Assembly: GCA_012744395.1 (NCBI GenBank)
Contig: JAAYCB010000415.1
Location: 1-39,712 of the forward strand
Length of the DNA: 39,712 nucleotides
Direction of reading: 5' to 3'
Source of the DNA: Pirellulaceae bacterium
Lineage (GTDB): Bacteria; Planctomycetota; Planctomycetia; Pirellulales; Thermoguttaceae
Shown: piece by piece, positions 1 to 7,578 of the stretch
Layout of the letters: every line of letters starts with the position of its first letter
Numbering within the stretch: position 1 is the first letter of the stretch
Made by a program: the position numbers and the translations under genes
Notes under the pieces: model-generated
The model's database searches: none
What the model was told of the DNA's origin: nothing
What the model saw: the letters and a program-made list of their open reading frames with translations, nothing else

Positions 1-743
1 CCGTGGAAACACTCCGCGCAGCGATCGACGTCCGGCTCGGTCTGGCAGCTCTCGTCGGCGATGATCGGCAAAGCCGACTCGTGAAACAGTCGCCGCATGC
101 CGTCCCAATCTTCCCGCGGCAGCGGCTGTTCGATGAATTCCACCCCGAGAAGCTTCAACGCCCGCGCGTTGCGCAGCGCCTCGTCGGCCGTCCATGCGCA
201 GTTTGCATCGACGCGGAAGACGGCGTCGCTGTGGTGCCGCAGGCGGCCGACGATCTCCAGGTCTTGCGGCGTGCCAAGCTTGATCTTGTAGACCGGCCAG
301 CCGGGAAACTCCTCCATCTTGCCGACCATCACGTCGACCTGGTCGATGCCGATCGTGTAGTCCGTCACCGGCAAACGCGAGGCATCGAGGCCCCATAGTC
401 TCCAGACCGGGCTGCCCTGGACCTTGCCCCAGAGGTCCCAAACCGCCTGGTCCAGGGCGCACTGGGCGAACGTGTTGCCGCCGAACTTCGGGGCCAACTC
501 CGCCCATAACTCGGCGGGCTCGCACGGCGGACGCGACTCGATCAGCGGGCGAACCGCCTCCAGCGATTCCTTCATCTTGGCGATCGACGCGCCGTAGAAC
601 TCGTCCTCGCCCGCTTCGCCGAACCCGCGCAAACCGTCGTGCTCCAACTCGACGATCAACGTCCGGATCGTTCTGGTTGAGCTCCGCGAAATCGTGAACA
701 CGTGGCGGAGCGGCAACTCGAATTCTCGAAAGGTCAATCGCAT
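1..743 (-). CDS. dgcA: Dipeptide epimerase / N-acetyl-D-glutamate racemase-like enolase-superfamily enzyme (partial, 3' end off the window)
   Basis: The reverse strand from the ATG at 743 reads open to base 1, so 247 codons are present and the C-terminal third is missing. It starts MRLTFREFELPLRHVFTISR, the capping domain of the mandelate racemase / muconate lactonizing group. The barrel domain shows the KIKLG lysine motif, then DANCAW, EQPL and ADES, which supply the second catalytic lysine region and acidic metal ligands of dipeptide epimerases. A GGAGG lies 7 bases before the ATG. The gene follows the DUF1611 gene by 20 bases. That pairing matches the described dgcN-dgcA D-glutamate module, in which this enzyme would racemise N-acetyl-D-glutamate. 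An L-Ala-D/L-Glu epimerase for peptidoglycan peptide recycling is the main alternative. Family assignment is firm; substrate is inferred. Confidence 0.88.
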   Translation of the reverse strand, partial: MRLTFREFELPLRHVFTISRSSTRTIRTLIVELEHDGLRGFGEAGEDEFYGASIAKMKESLEAVRPLIESRPPCEPAELWAELAPKFGGNTFAQCALDQAVWDLWGKVQGSPVWRLWGLDASRLPVTDYTIGIDQVDVMVGKMEEFPGWPVYKIKLGTPQDLEIVGRLRHHSDAVFRVDANCAWTADEALRNARALKLLGVEFIEQPLPREDWDGMRRLFHESALPIIADESCQTEPDVDRCAECFH

Positions 744-763
744 CAAGCGTCCTCCAACCGCCG

Positions 764-1822
764 TCACCCGCCCCGCATCTTCCCCATTTCCTGTTTCAAC
801 TGCAACACCGCGCCGGCGAGCTTGTCCGCCCCATGGCGGTAGACGTCGCAGGCCGGCAAACCGGTCCGCCGGGTGACCTCCTCGCATGCGGCGGTCACCT
901 GTTCGTGGCTGAAGGGGCGCCCGTTGACCGCCACGCCGATCACGCGGCAGGGGTGCATGATCGAAGCGGACGACTCGTAGCACTCGATGAGTCTCTCGAG
1001 CGGCGGGAGGGCGACCTGCGGCATGCCATCGATGCACTTCCGGCCGATCTCGTAGCAGGCGATCAGGCCGTGGGGCCTGCACCCGTGGAGCAGCCCGAGC
1101 GTCACGCAGGAGTAAGACGGGTGAAACAGGCTCCCCTGGCCCTCGACCACGATCACGTCGTGGTGCTGGTTGTTAAGAACCAGCTTCTCCGCCGCGCCGT
1201 TGAGAAAATCGCAGATCACGCGGTCGACCGGGCAACCGTCGCCTTCGATCAGGATTCCGGTCTGGCCCGTGGCGACAAACTTGGCGTCGGCGCCTCGGCG
1301 TTTCAGGGCTTCGACGACTTCGATCGCCGCGACCATCTTGCCGCAACTACAGTCGTTGGCCACCGTCTGGATTCGCAGGCATTCCTGGCGGAACCCCTCG
1401 CCCCGGGCAACGTCGGTCTCGTGGTTGTCGCGGACATCGATCAGGCGGACGCCGGCGCGGCGGGCCGCCTCGGCAAACTCGGCGTCGTCTTTGAGCAGAT
1501 CGTGCAGGCCGGAGACGACGTTCATCCCCCGGCCGATCGCTTCGAGCACGATCCCCCGCCAGGCCTTCGGAATCTTGCCCCCGGCAGGCGCGATGCCGAT
1601 CAGCAGCGTGTTGGCCGCGGGCGCCTCGGCAAGCGCGGCGATTACCGGGATGGCGCCCCCCACGCCGACAAGCTCTTGGCAGGTCTTGGCCGTCGCCTGG
1701 CGATCGAGGACCGCCGCCACCTCGGCGGGGCGGTAACGGATCAGGTTGATTGCTGTCTTGGCCGTGTGGGGGTTCGTGTGTCCATCGGTCAAAATGACCA
1801 TCTTGCGCGGTGCGTCTGTCAT
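764..1822 (-). CDS. dgcN: DUF1611 family protein, D-glutamate N-acetyltransferase-like (DgcN)
   Basis: 352 residues, starting MTDAPRKMVILTDGHTNPHT. The N-terminal half is a Rossmann-like DUF1611 N domain. The C-terminal half carries a P-loop-like segment, NDCSCGKM, followed by KFVATGQTGILIEGDG and VVEGQGSLFHPSYS, both typical of DUF1611. The reading frame stays open upstream to 2170, but that part overlaps the ATPase gene and looks like out-of-frame translation, so the ATG at 1822 was chosen. No strong ribosome-binding site is visible there. In characterised bacteria DgcN acetylates D-glutamate and DgcA then racemises the product, so the pair would turn D-glutamate from cell-wall turnover into an L-amino acid derivative. 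The acyl donor and substrate cannot be confirmed from sequence. Confidence 0.85.
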   Translation of the reverse strand: MTDAPRKMVILTDGHTNPHTAKTAINLIRYRPAEVAAVLDRQATAKTCQELVGVGGAIPVIAALAEAPAANTLLIGIAPAGGKIPKAWRGIVLEAIGRGMNVVSGLHDLLKDDAEFAEAARRAGVRLIDVRDNHETDVARGEGFRQECLRIQTVANDCSCGKMVAAIEVVEALKRRGADAKFVATGQTGILIEGDGCPVDRVICDFLNGAAEKLVLNNQHHDVIVVEGQGSLFHPSYSCVTLGLLHGCRPHGLIACYEIGRKCIDGMPQVALPPLERLIECYESSASIMHPCRVIGVAVNGRPFSHEQVTAACEEVTRRTGLPACDVYRHGADKLAGAVLQLKQEMGKMRGG

Positions 1823-1985
1823 CTGCGGTGGCGTATCCGTGGCGACGGGGTGAAGAGCGGGCGTTTTGCCCGGGGTGGGGAACGATGAAGCATCATAGCG
1901 GTTGGGCGGCGCGTTGAAAAGCTGGCGGCTCCATGCCGACCAGCCCGGCGCCGGCCAGCAGAGCGACCGGCCGATCCGCCGTCCC

Positions 1986-2789
1986 TCACACCATGATCGC
2001 GGCGAGTTGCCCGCCGGCTGCCTCGACCGTCTCCGCGTCAACCTGTTCGAGGTTTCCGCCAGCGCCGGCGAGCAAGGCGAGATCGGCCAACTGGCGAATT
2101 TTCCGCGGCGAGCCGCCACTGAGCTCGTGCACCTTATGGATCGCCTCTGCGGCGAAGACCCATCCGCCACCGCCGGCCCGCTCCAGCGAGCCGCTCAAGA
2201 AGGCCTCCGTGTCGCGGGGGCCCCAGGCCGGGATGTCGATCCGCAGTTCCGCCAGGTCGAGCACCGCGCGGCCGATGCGGCCGATCCGCTCGGTCTGCCC
2301 GGCAAGAATCAAGGTCAGCCGCGAATCGGCCGACAGGTCGTGTCTGGCCAGTCGAGCGACCTGGGTGAGAACCTCCGCCGCCGCCAGGTCGGCATCGTCC
2401 AGGAGCAACACCGTCTCCAGCTTCTGGTAGCGGTATTCGCGGAGACGCCGTTCCAGGGATTGCCAGATCCGCCACGGGGGCAGACCGGGGGCCACGCGGA
2501 TCCGCAACTGATCGGCAATCGCCGCCACCAGGCCGATTGGATCCAGGCCGATCAGGCTGAGCTTGGCCAGCGGCCGGCCGCAACGGCGAATCCGCTCGGC
2601 GAAGACCTCGAACAGGAGCGATTTTCCGCAGCCGCTCGGCCCCAGCAAGAGGCCGCAGCGGCGCCCCTCGTCCACCAGGAAATGCATTCTCGCCAAGGCT
2701 TCCTCGTGGCCGGCGCTTTCGAAGAAATCGCGGGGATCGAGTCCCGGCCCGAACGGCGATTGGATTAGACCCCAATGTGACGCATACAT
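1986..2789 (-). CDS. ExeA-like AAA ATPase
   Basis: 267 residues. The start MYASHWGLIQSPFGPG is the characteristic N-terminus of ExeA/GspA-type ATPases. Walker A is LGPSGCGKS near residue 50 and Walker B is VLLLDDAD near residue 125. A sensor/arginine region follows, with GGSPRKIRQLADLALL near the C-terminus. There is no peptidoglycan-binding domain and no membrane segment, unlike full-length ExeA of type II secretion, so this is the short cytoplasmic form. It lies 163 bases upstream of dgcN in the same direction and diverges from rsmE. Planctomycetes carry several such stand-alone ATPases, often of unknown role. The ATP-binding fold is certain; a link to secretion or to dgcNA is not shown. 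Confidence 0.85.
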   Translation of the reverse strand: MYASHWGLIQSPFGPGLDPRDFFESAGHEEALARMHFLVDEGRRCGLLLGPSGCGKSLLFEVFAERIRRCGRPLAKLSLIGLDPIGLVAAIADQLRIRVAPGLPPWRIWQSLERRLREYRYQKLETVLLLDDADLAAAEVLTQVARLARHDLSADSRLTLILAGQTERIGRIGRAVLDLAELRIDIPAWGPRDTEAFLSGSLERAGGGGWVFAAEAIHKVHELSGGSPRKIRQLADLALLAGAGGNLEQVDAETVEAAGGQLAAIMV

Positions 2790-2953
2790 GGTCAGATGCC
2801 CTCAACGGGAAGATTCGCCCCCTGGGGACTGCCCCGCCGGGCGGCGAGGGCCGGTAGGATCCCCGTGAACGATTGCATTTCGTGCCATTTCTCTCTTCGG
2901 TACAATGCGACTGAAGACTTCATTCGGAATCACCCGCAGAAACGGCAGAACCG

Positions 2954-3679
2954 ATGGCGCACCGCTTCTTTTCCGATCGACCGATCGTGGGCGCCGTGGC
3001 CCGCCTCGGGGGTGCCGAAGCCCACCATCTGCTCCACGTGATCCGCGCAACAACCGGCAGCCGGGTGGTCCTGTTCGACGGTTCCGGCGACGAGTTCACG
3101 GCGGAAATCACCGAACTTGGCCGAAGCGAGGCGGTGCTGGCCATCACCGGCCGGACGACGGTCGACCGGGAACTGCCTTTTCAACTGCTGCTCGCCGTGG
3201 CCCTGCCCAAGGGCGACCGGCAACGGTGGCTGGTCGAGAAGGCCGTGGAGCTTGGCATCCGCCGGCTCGTGCCCCTGGTAACCGCGCGCGGAGTGGCCCA
3301 GCCCGGAGATAGCACGATCCAGCGCCTCCAGCGGGCGGTGATCGAGGCCTCGAAGCAGTCGGGCCGGAACCGGCTGATGGAGATCAGCGCCGCGCAAGAA
3401 TGGGCTCATTTTGCGAAGTCTTGTCAACATGCGCAGACGCGCCTGATTGCCCACCCTTCCGGCGGGCCGCCTGCCAGCAGAGTCCGAATCCAGCCCGGGC
3501 CGGGTCCGATCGCCGTCGCCGTTGGCCCCGAGGGTGGCTTCTCAGACGAAGAGATCGAGATCGCCGACCACTGCGGTTGGCGGCGGGTCGACCTGGGGCC
3601 GCGGATCCTCCGCGTCGAGACAGCGGCGCTGGCGATGGCCACCCTCGTCTCCTTGGCGGCCGGTTCGCCAGATGCGTGA
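2954..3679 (+). CDS. rsmE: 16S rRNA (uracil-1498-N3)-methyltransferase
   Basis: 241 residues, normal for the family. It begins MAHRFFSDRPIVGAVARLGG with the N-terminal PUA-like barrel (HHLLHVIRATTGSRVVLFDG). The SPOUT knot follows, with AVALPKGDRQRWLVEKAVELG in the middle and the signature VAVGPEGGFSDEEI near residue 190. LGPRILRVETAALAMATL forms the cofactor-binding knot at the C-terminus. RsmE methylates U1498 of 16S rRNA on the assembled 30S subunit using SAM. The upstream region contains a TACAAT at 2901-2906 preceded by CGG, a possible -10 box, but no convincing -35 at the right distance. It is a single gene, divergent from the ATPase gene and convergent with the glycerate kinase gene. 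Confidence 0.95.
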   Translation: MAHRFFSDRPIVGAVARLGGAEAHHLLHVIRATTGSRVVLFDGSGDEFTAEITELGRSEAVLAITGRTTVDRELPFQLLLAVALPKGDRQRWLVEKAVELGIRRLVPLVTARGVAQPGDSTIQRLQRAVIEASKQSGRNRLMEISAAQEWAHFAKSCQHAQTRLIAHPSGGPPASRVRIQPGPGPIAVAVGPEGGFSDEEIEIADHCGWRRVDLGPRILRVETAALAMATLVSLAAGSPDA

Positions 3680-3716
3680 GCGGTGGAAGCCGCCCCCCAG
3701 ACTGCTCGCGCAGGAC

Positions 3717-3737
3717 GGAATTCGTTGCGTGAATTCC
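3717..3737. terminator. Small inverted repeat between convergent genes
   Basis: GGAATTC and GAATTCC flank a 7-base loop in the 74-bp gap between the ends of rsmE and the glycerate kinase gene. The position suits a bidirectional stop signal. The stem is short and AT-rich and neither side has a T-run, so a terminator role is only a possibility. Confidence 0.25.
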
Positions 3738-3753
3738 CCACGCCCGACACCCC

Positions 3754-5112
3754 TCAACCGTCCTGATCGACGACCACCACCCGCAGATCACAGACATTGG
3801 TATGTGTCGGGCCGGTCACGATCAGCCCGCCGAGCGGCTCGAAGAAGCGGTAGGCGTCGTTCCGCCGCAGGTAATCGGCCGGATCGAGCCGATGCGCCTC
3901 TGCCGCGGCCAGGAGGCCGGCGTCGAGCACGGCGCCGGCGGCGTCAGTCGGCCCGTCTTCGCCGTCCGTTCCGCCCGACAGGAGGGCGATCCGCTCCGCC
4001 CCACCGGCGGCGCGGAGCGTTTGCAGGGCCGCCAGCACGAGTTGCTGGTTGCGGCCGCCCAGCCCGCGGCGCGCCGGCTCGATCAAGCGGACGACCGGCT
4101 CGCCACCGCTGACGAGGCAGTCCGGCCCCCTCGCGGAGCGCATCCGCAGCGCCTTCTGGGCCAGCTCGCGGCCAACGTCTTCGGCAAGTCCCTCGCTCTC
4201 GGTGGCGGCCGCGATCGCGGGCCGGTATCCCAACCGCTCGGCCGCCGCGCCGGCCGCGTCGACCGCCGTCGGATTGCCGCCGATGATCTGGTTGGTGACC
4301 TGGCACGCCCGTTGGGCATCCGGTTGCCGCCCCTTCTGCTCCAGGTAATCGAACACCCGCGCGTCGATTCCGGCCCGGCGCGCGTCGAACGTTCGCAGCA
4401 CGTCAAGCGCGATTTGCGGGGTGGAGGTGTCGGGCGCGGTGGGCCCCGAGGCAATCACATCGAGCGGGTCGCCCAGCACGTCGGAGATGATCAAGGTCAG
4501 GAGCCGGCCGGCGCGGCACGCCCGGGCGAGCCCGCCGCCCTTGATCCGGCTCAGCTGCTTGCGGACCGCGTTGAGCTGCTCGATGTTCGCGCCCGAGGAG
4601 CTGAGGTGCCGGGTGACGGCCAACTTGTCATCGAGGGTGATTCCTTCGGCAGGGGCGGGCATCAGTGCCGATCCGCCGCCGGAGATCAGGCAGAGACAGA
4701 GGTCGCCGGCCTGGAGGCTTTCGACAAGACCGAGGATACTCTCCGCGCCCGCCACGCCGGCGGGCGTCGGTTCGTTGACGCCCGCCGGCCTGGCCGGATG
4801 GAGGTGGATTCGCGCCAGCCGTCTCTCGCAGCCCGCCGGCACATTGACCCAGCCGGCGACCTGCTTCTCGGCGAGCAGGTCGTCTCCGAGGATCGCTTCG
4901 ACGGCCGCGGCCATCCCCGCGCCGGCCTTTCCCGCCCCGACCACGGCGATTCGCCCGATCGAATCGAGCTCGATGCTCGCGTCACCCACGTGGAGGCGGC
5001 GGCCGTCGACGCGGAACGCCTCGCGAACCAGGCGCCGCGAGTCGACGGCCTCGACGCCGGCTCGCCAGATGCGCAACGCGTCGTGGCGGAGCTGTTCGGT
5101 CGAGCGGGGCAT
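3754..5112 (-). CDS. gckA: Glycerate 2-kinase (MOFRL family)
   Basis: 452 residues from the ATG at 5112 (MPRSTEQLRHDALRIWRAG), which has GGAG about 9 bases upstream. The N-terminal DUF4147 domain shows VVGAGKAGAGMAAAVE near residue 50, CLISGGGSALMPAP near residue 125 and NAVRKQLSRIKGGGLA. The C-terminal MOFRL domain shows LLSGGTDGEDGPTDAAGAV. The family phosphorylates D-glycerate to 2-phosphoglycerate and is often annotated as hydroxypyruvate reductase from old naming. It would feed glycerate from serine, glyoxylate or sugar-acid breakdown into lower glycolysis. The gene is followed downstream by the end of convergent rsmE. Upstream lies the 136-bp repeat pair and then the oligopeptidase gene, so the two genes are unlikely to be tightly coupled. 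Confidence 0.92.
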   Translation of the reverse strand: MPRSTEQLRHDALRIWRAGVEAVDSRRLVREAFRVDGRRLHVGDASIELDSIGRIAVVGAGKAGAGMAAAVEAILGDDLLAEKQVAGWVNVPAGCERRLARIHLHPARPAGVNEPTPAGVAGAESILGLVESLQAGDLCLCLISGGGSALMPAPAEGITLDDKLAVTRHLSSSGANIEQLNAVRKQLSRIKGGGLARACRAGRLLTLIISDVLGDPLDVIASGPTAPDTSTPQIALDVLRTFDARRAGIDARVFDYLEQKGRQPDAQRACQVTNQIIGGNPTAVDAAGAAAERLGYRPAIAAATESEGLAEDVGRELAQKALRMRSARGPDCLVSGGEPVVRLIEPARRGLGGRNQQLVLAALQTLRAAGGAERIALLSGGTDGEDGPTDAAGAVLDAGLLAAAEAHRLDPADYLRRNDAYRFFEPLGGLIVTGPTHTNVCDLRVVVVDQDG

Positions 5113-5160
5113 GGCGGGGTCTCCAGGGTTGCTGCATTCCACGGGACGGGTCTCCAGGCC

Positions 5161-5428
5161 CGTTGTATCGTCTTGTGGTCCGCCCTCGCTGGGGCGGCGC
5201 TGCCGGTTTGGTTGTGTGGGCTTGCTCGGTTCGCCGGTGGCACCCGCGGCGGGTCAAACCGCAGCGGGCTGGTCCGCTCTGCACCACCCTACCGCCCGTG
5301 GTATCGTCTTGTGGTCGGCTCTCGCTGGGGCGGCGCTGGCGGTTCGGTTGTGTGGGCTTGCTCGGTTCGCCGGCAGCGCTGGCGGCGGGTCAAACCGCAG
5401 CGGGCTGGTCCGCTTGCACCACCCTACA
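5161..5428. repeat. Two tandem copies of a ~136-bp intergenic repeat
   Basis: Unit 1 begins at 5161 and unit 2 at 5297. Both contain the segments TATCGTCTTGTGGTC, GTGTGGGCTTGCTCGGTTCG and GGGTCAAACCGCAGCGGGCT in the same order and spacing, and both end in GCACCACCCTAC. By eye they differ at roughly 15 positions. Unit 1 is 136 bases and unit 2 about 132. Together they fill nearly all of the 318-base gap between the glycerate kinase and oligopeptidase genes. No gene, tRNA or target-site duplication was found in the gap. The reading frames crossing it look like translated repeat. Confidence 0.85.
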
Positions 5429-5430
5429 GT

Positions 5431-7311
5431 CTACTGGCGTGCGAGGATTTCTTCGATCTGGTCCATCGTGCGGTTCATCGCGGCGATTGTGCGATCGAAG
5501 GGGTCGCTGGTGAGCATGTCGACGTTCGCCCGTTTGAGGATCTCCACGGGGTAGTCGGAGCCGCCGGCCGAGAGGAACTCGATCGTCTTGGGCACCGCGC
5601 CCGGCTCGCCGCCGAGGATTTTTTCCGCAAGCGACGTCGAGGCGGTGAACGAGGTCGCATATTGGTAGACATAGAAATTCAGGTAGAAGTGAGGGACGTA
5701 GGCCCACTCGATGAGGCACGCTTCGGGCACGTTGCAGACGCCCTCCGCGTGGCCGTAGTAGCGGCGGAGGATGTCGCCATAGATGTCCGTGAGCGAATCG
5801 CCGGTGAGCGGCTCGCCGGCCTCCGCCCGCTCGTGGATCGCCAGCTCAAACTCGGCGAACTGGGTCTGGCGAAAGACGGTCCCCTTCAGTCCGTCGAGGT
5901 AGTTCATCAGCAGCGCCAGCCGCAGCTTGTCGTCGTCGATCTGATTGAGCATTTTGTGGTTGAGCAGGGCCTCGTTGAGCGTCGAGGCGACCTCGGCCAC
6001 GAACGTCGCATAGCCGGCCGTCGGATAGGGTTGCGCCGCGTTGGAGTAGTGGCTGTGGATGGCATGGCCCAGTTCATGCGCCAGCGTGCTCACGTCGTCG
6101 TAGCGGCCGTTGTAGTTCAGCAGGATGTAAGGGTGGACATCGTAGCAGCCGCCGTTGGAGTACGCGCCGGAGCGTTTGCCGGGCGTGGGATAGACGTCGA
6201 TCCATCGCTCGTTGTAGGCCCGCTCGACCACATCGGTATAGTTCCTGCCCAGCGGCGCCAGCGCGTCGAGCACGAGTTGTTTGGCCTGTTCGTAGGAATA
6301 CTCCAGGTCGACTTCCGCCACAACCGGCGCGTAGAGGTCGGAATACTCGAGCCGGTCGACGCCGAGCATCCGCTGCTTGAGCCGCAGATAGCGGTGAAAC
6401 GCTGGCAGGTGGCGATTGACGTTGTCGATCAGGGCGCGGTAAACCGCGATCGGGATCTTGTCGCCGTCGAGCGCCCGATGCAGCGAAGACTCGTAATTCC
6501 TTGTTCTGGCGAAGAACATGTCCTTGCTCACCTGGGCGGCCAACTGCGTGCCGAAGGTCTGCCGGAACTGGTCGAAGGTGGAGAAGAAGCCCCTGAAGAC
6601 GGTCTGGCGATCGGCCCGGAGCGGGGCGGACCGGTATCGCGTGAAGCCTGCCTGGTTCAATGTGACCTGGACGCCCTCGGAGAGCGTGACTTCCGGGAAG
6701 GGCATCTCGGCGTTGCTGAAGACCATGAAGATCGAGCGCGGCGCGGAAGCCAACATGCCGGCTTCGGCGAGGATTCTCTCCTCGGCGGCCGAGAGCCGGT
6801 GGGCCTTCGTGCGGAGAATGTCGTCGAGGTATATCGAGTAGACCGCCAGGGCCGGCACGCGGGCGACGAAATCCTCGACCGTCGCCCGCTCCAGCGCGGC
6901 CACCTCGGGGGCGATGAACGAGACCTTCGCGGCGTAGTCCGTGGCGAGCTGGCGGATCGCCTGCTGCATTCCCTGGTATTTCGCGTCGCGCGTGTCCTGG
7001 TCCGATTTCATCGTCGCATAGCAGGCGAGTCGCGTCAGTTCCTTGTCAAGCTGGCTGTTCCAATCCAAGCACGCCAGGAGTTTCTCGGGCGCGCCGGCCA
7101 GCGCGCCCTGGAAGGCGAGCACCTCGTCCAGACGCCCGGCGAGCCGCTCCTTGGCTTCGGCCCAGGCCGCGTCGGAAGGATAGATGTCTTCGAGCTTCCA
7201 CGTGTCCTCCGCGGTCACGCGCGCCCGATCGCGGGTCTGCGGCAAGGCCTCGGGCGGGCACGCCATGGCAAGGGCCAACAACAACGCCAGTCGAACGGTC
7301 AACACTCTCAT
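5431..7311 (-). CDS. pepF: Exported oligoendopeptidase F (M3 family zinc peptidase)
   Basis: 626 residues from the ATG at 7311, with GGAGGAGA just upstream. The open frame extends to 7440 but that extension translates the palindromic repeat, so it was rejected. The first 25 residues form a signal peptide (RVLTVRLALLLALAMACPPEA). An oligoendopeptidase N-terminal helical domain follows (ATMKSDQDTRDAKYQGM near residue 100). The catalytic zinc site is HELGHAIHSH at 412-421 with the third ligand in FVAEVASTLNE at about 440. Canonical PepF is cytoplasmic and about 600 residues, so the signal peptide is notable and suggests action on peptides in the periplasm. It ends only 3 bases from the repeat pair. 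Confidence 0.93.
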   Translation of the reverse strand: MRVLTVRLALLLALAMACPPEALPQTRDRARVTAEDTWKLEDIYPSDAAWAEAKERLAGRLDEVLAFQGALAGAPEKLLACLDWNSQLDKELTRLACYATMKSDQDTRDAKYQGMQQAIRQLATDYAAKVSFIAPEVAALERATVEDFVARVPALAVYSIYLDDILRTKAHRLSAAEERILAEAGMLASAPRSIFMVFSNAEMPFPEVTLSEGVQVTLNQAGFTRYRSAPLRADRQTVFRGFFSTFDQFRQTFGTQLAAQVSKDMFFARTRNYESSLHRALDGDKIPIAVYRALIDNVNRHLPAFHRYLRLKQRMLGVDRLEYSDLYAPVVAEVDLEYSYEQAKQLVLDALAPLGRNYTDVVERAYNERWIDVYPTPGKRSGAYSNGGCYDVHPYILLNYNGRYDDVSTLAHELGHAIHSHYSNAAQPYPTAGYATFVAEVASTLNEALLNHKMLNQIDDDKLRLALLMNYLDGLKGTVFRQTQFAEFELAIHERAEAGEPLTGDSLTDIYGDILRRYYGHAEGVCNVPEACLIEWAYVPHFYLNFYVYQYATSFTASTSLAEKILGGEPGAVPKTIEFLSAGGSDYPVEILKRANVDMLTSDPFDRTIAAMNRTMDQIEEILARQ

Positions 7312-7336
7312 TCGTCTCCTCCAGGGTCTTCGTCCT

Positions 7337-7387
7337 GGTTCCCCAGCTCCAGTCCACTGCTGGTTCCCAAGCTCCGGCTTGGGAACC
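7337..7387. repeat. Dispersed palindromic repeat, copy 1 (full copy 7362-7387) with a degenerate half copy before it
   Basis: Arms GTTCCCAAGC and GCTTGGGAAC flank a TCCG core at 7363-7386, extended by one G/C pair on each side. A partial copy with the left arm and core only (GGTTCCCCAGCTCCAG) lies at 7337-7352. The pair sits upstream of the oligopeptidase start, in the 267-base gap between the oligopeptidase start and the end of the DUF58 gene. The rest of that gap shows no gene. Confidence 0.85.
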
Positions 7388-7578
7388 TCCTTTCTACTCG
7401 CGCTTCCCCCAAGACCGTCGGTCCCGCGGGCACGCCCCAATCGGTTCCAGCCCTGATTCTAGCTCAGCTCCGCAGGTTGTTGAATTCGTCCGTGGCCCTT
7501 GTCCTTCGCCGTGTTTCCGAGCAGTCTCGACCACCGCCCGGCGAATCAGCAGCCGCGGCAGCCCGTGGCGAGCGGGTT

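Noticed and set aside
7312..7440. A 43-residue N-terminal extension of PepF
   Set aside because: It translates the palindromic repeat; a clear signal peptide with ribosome-binding site starts at 7311.
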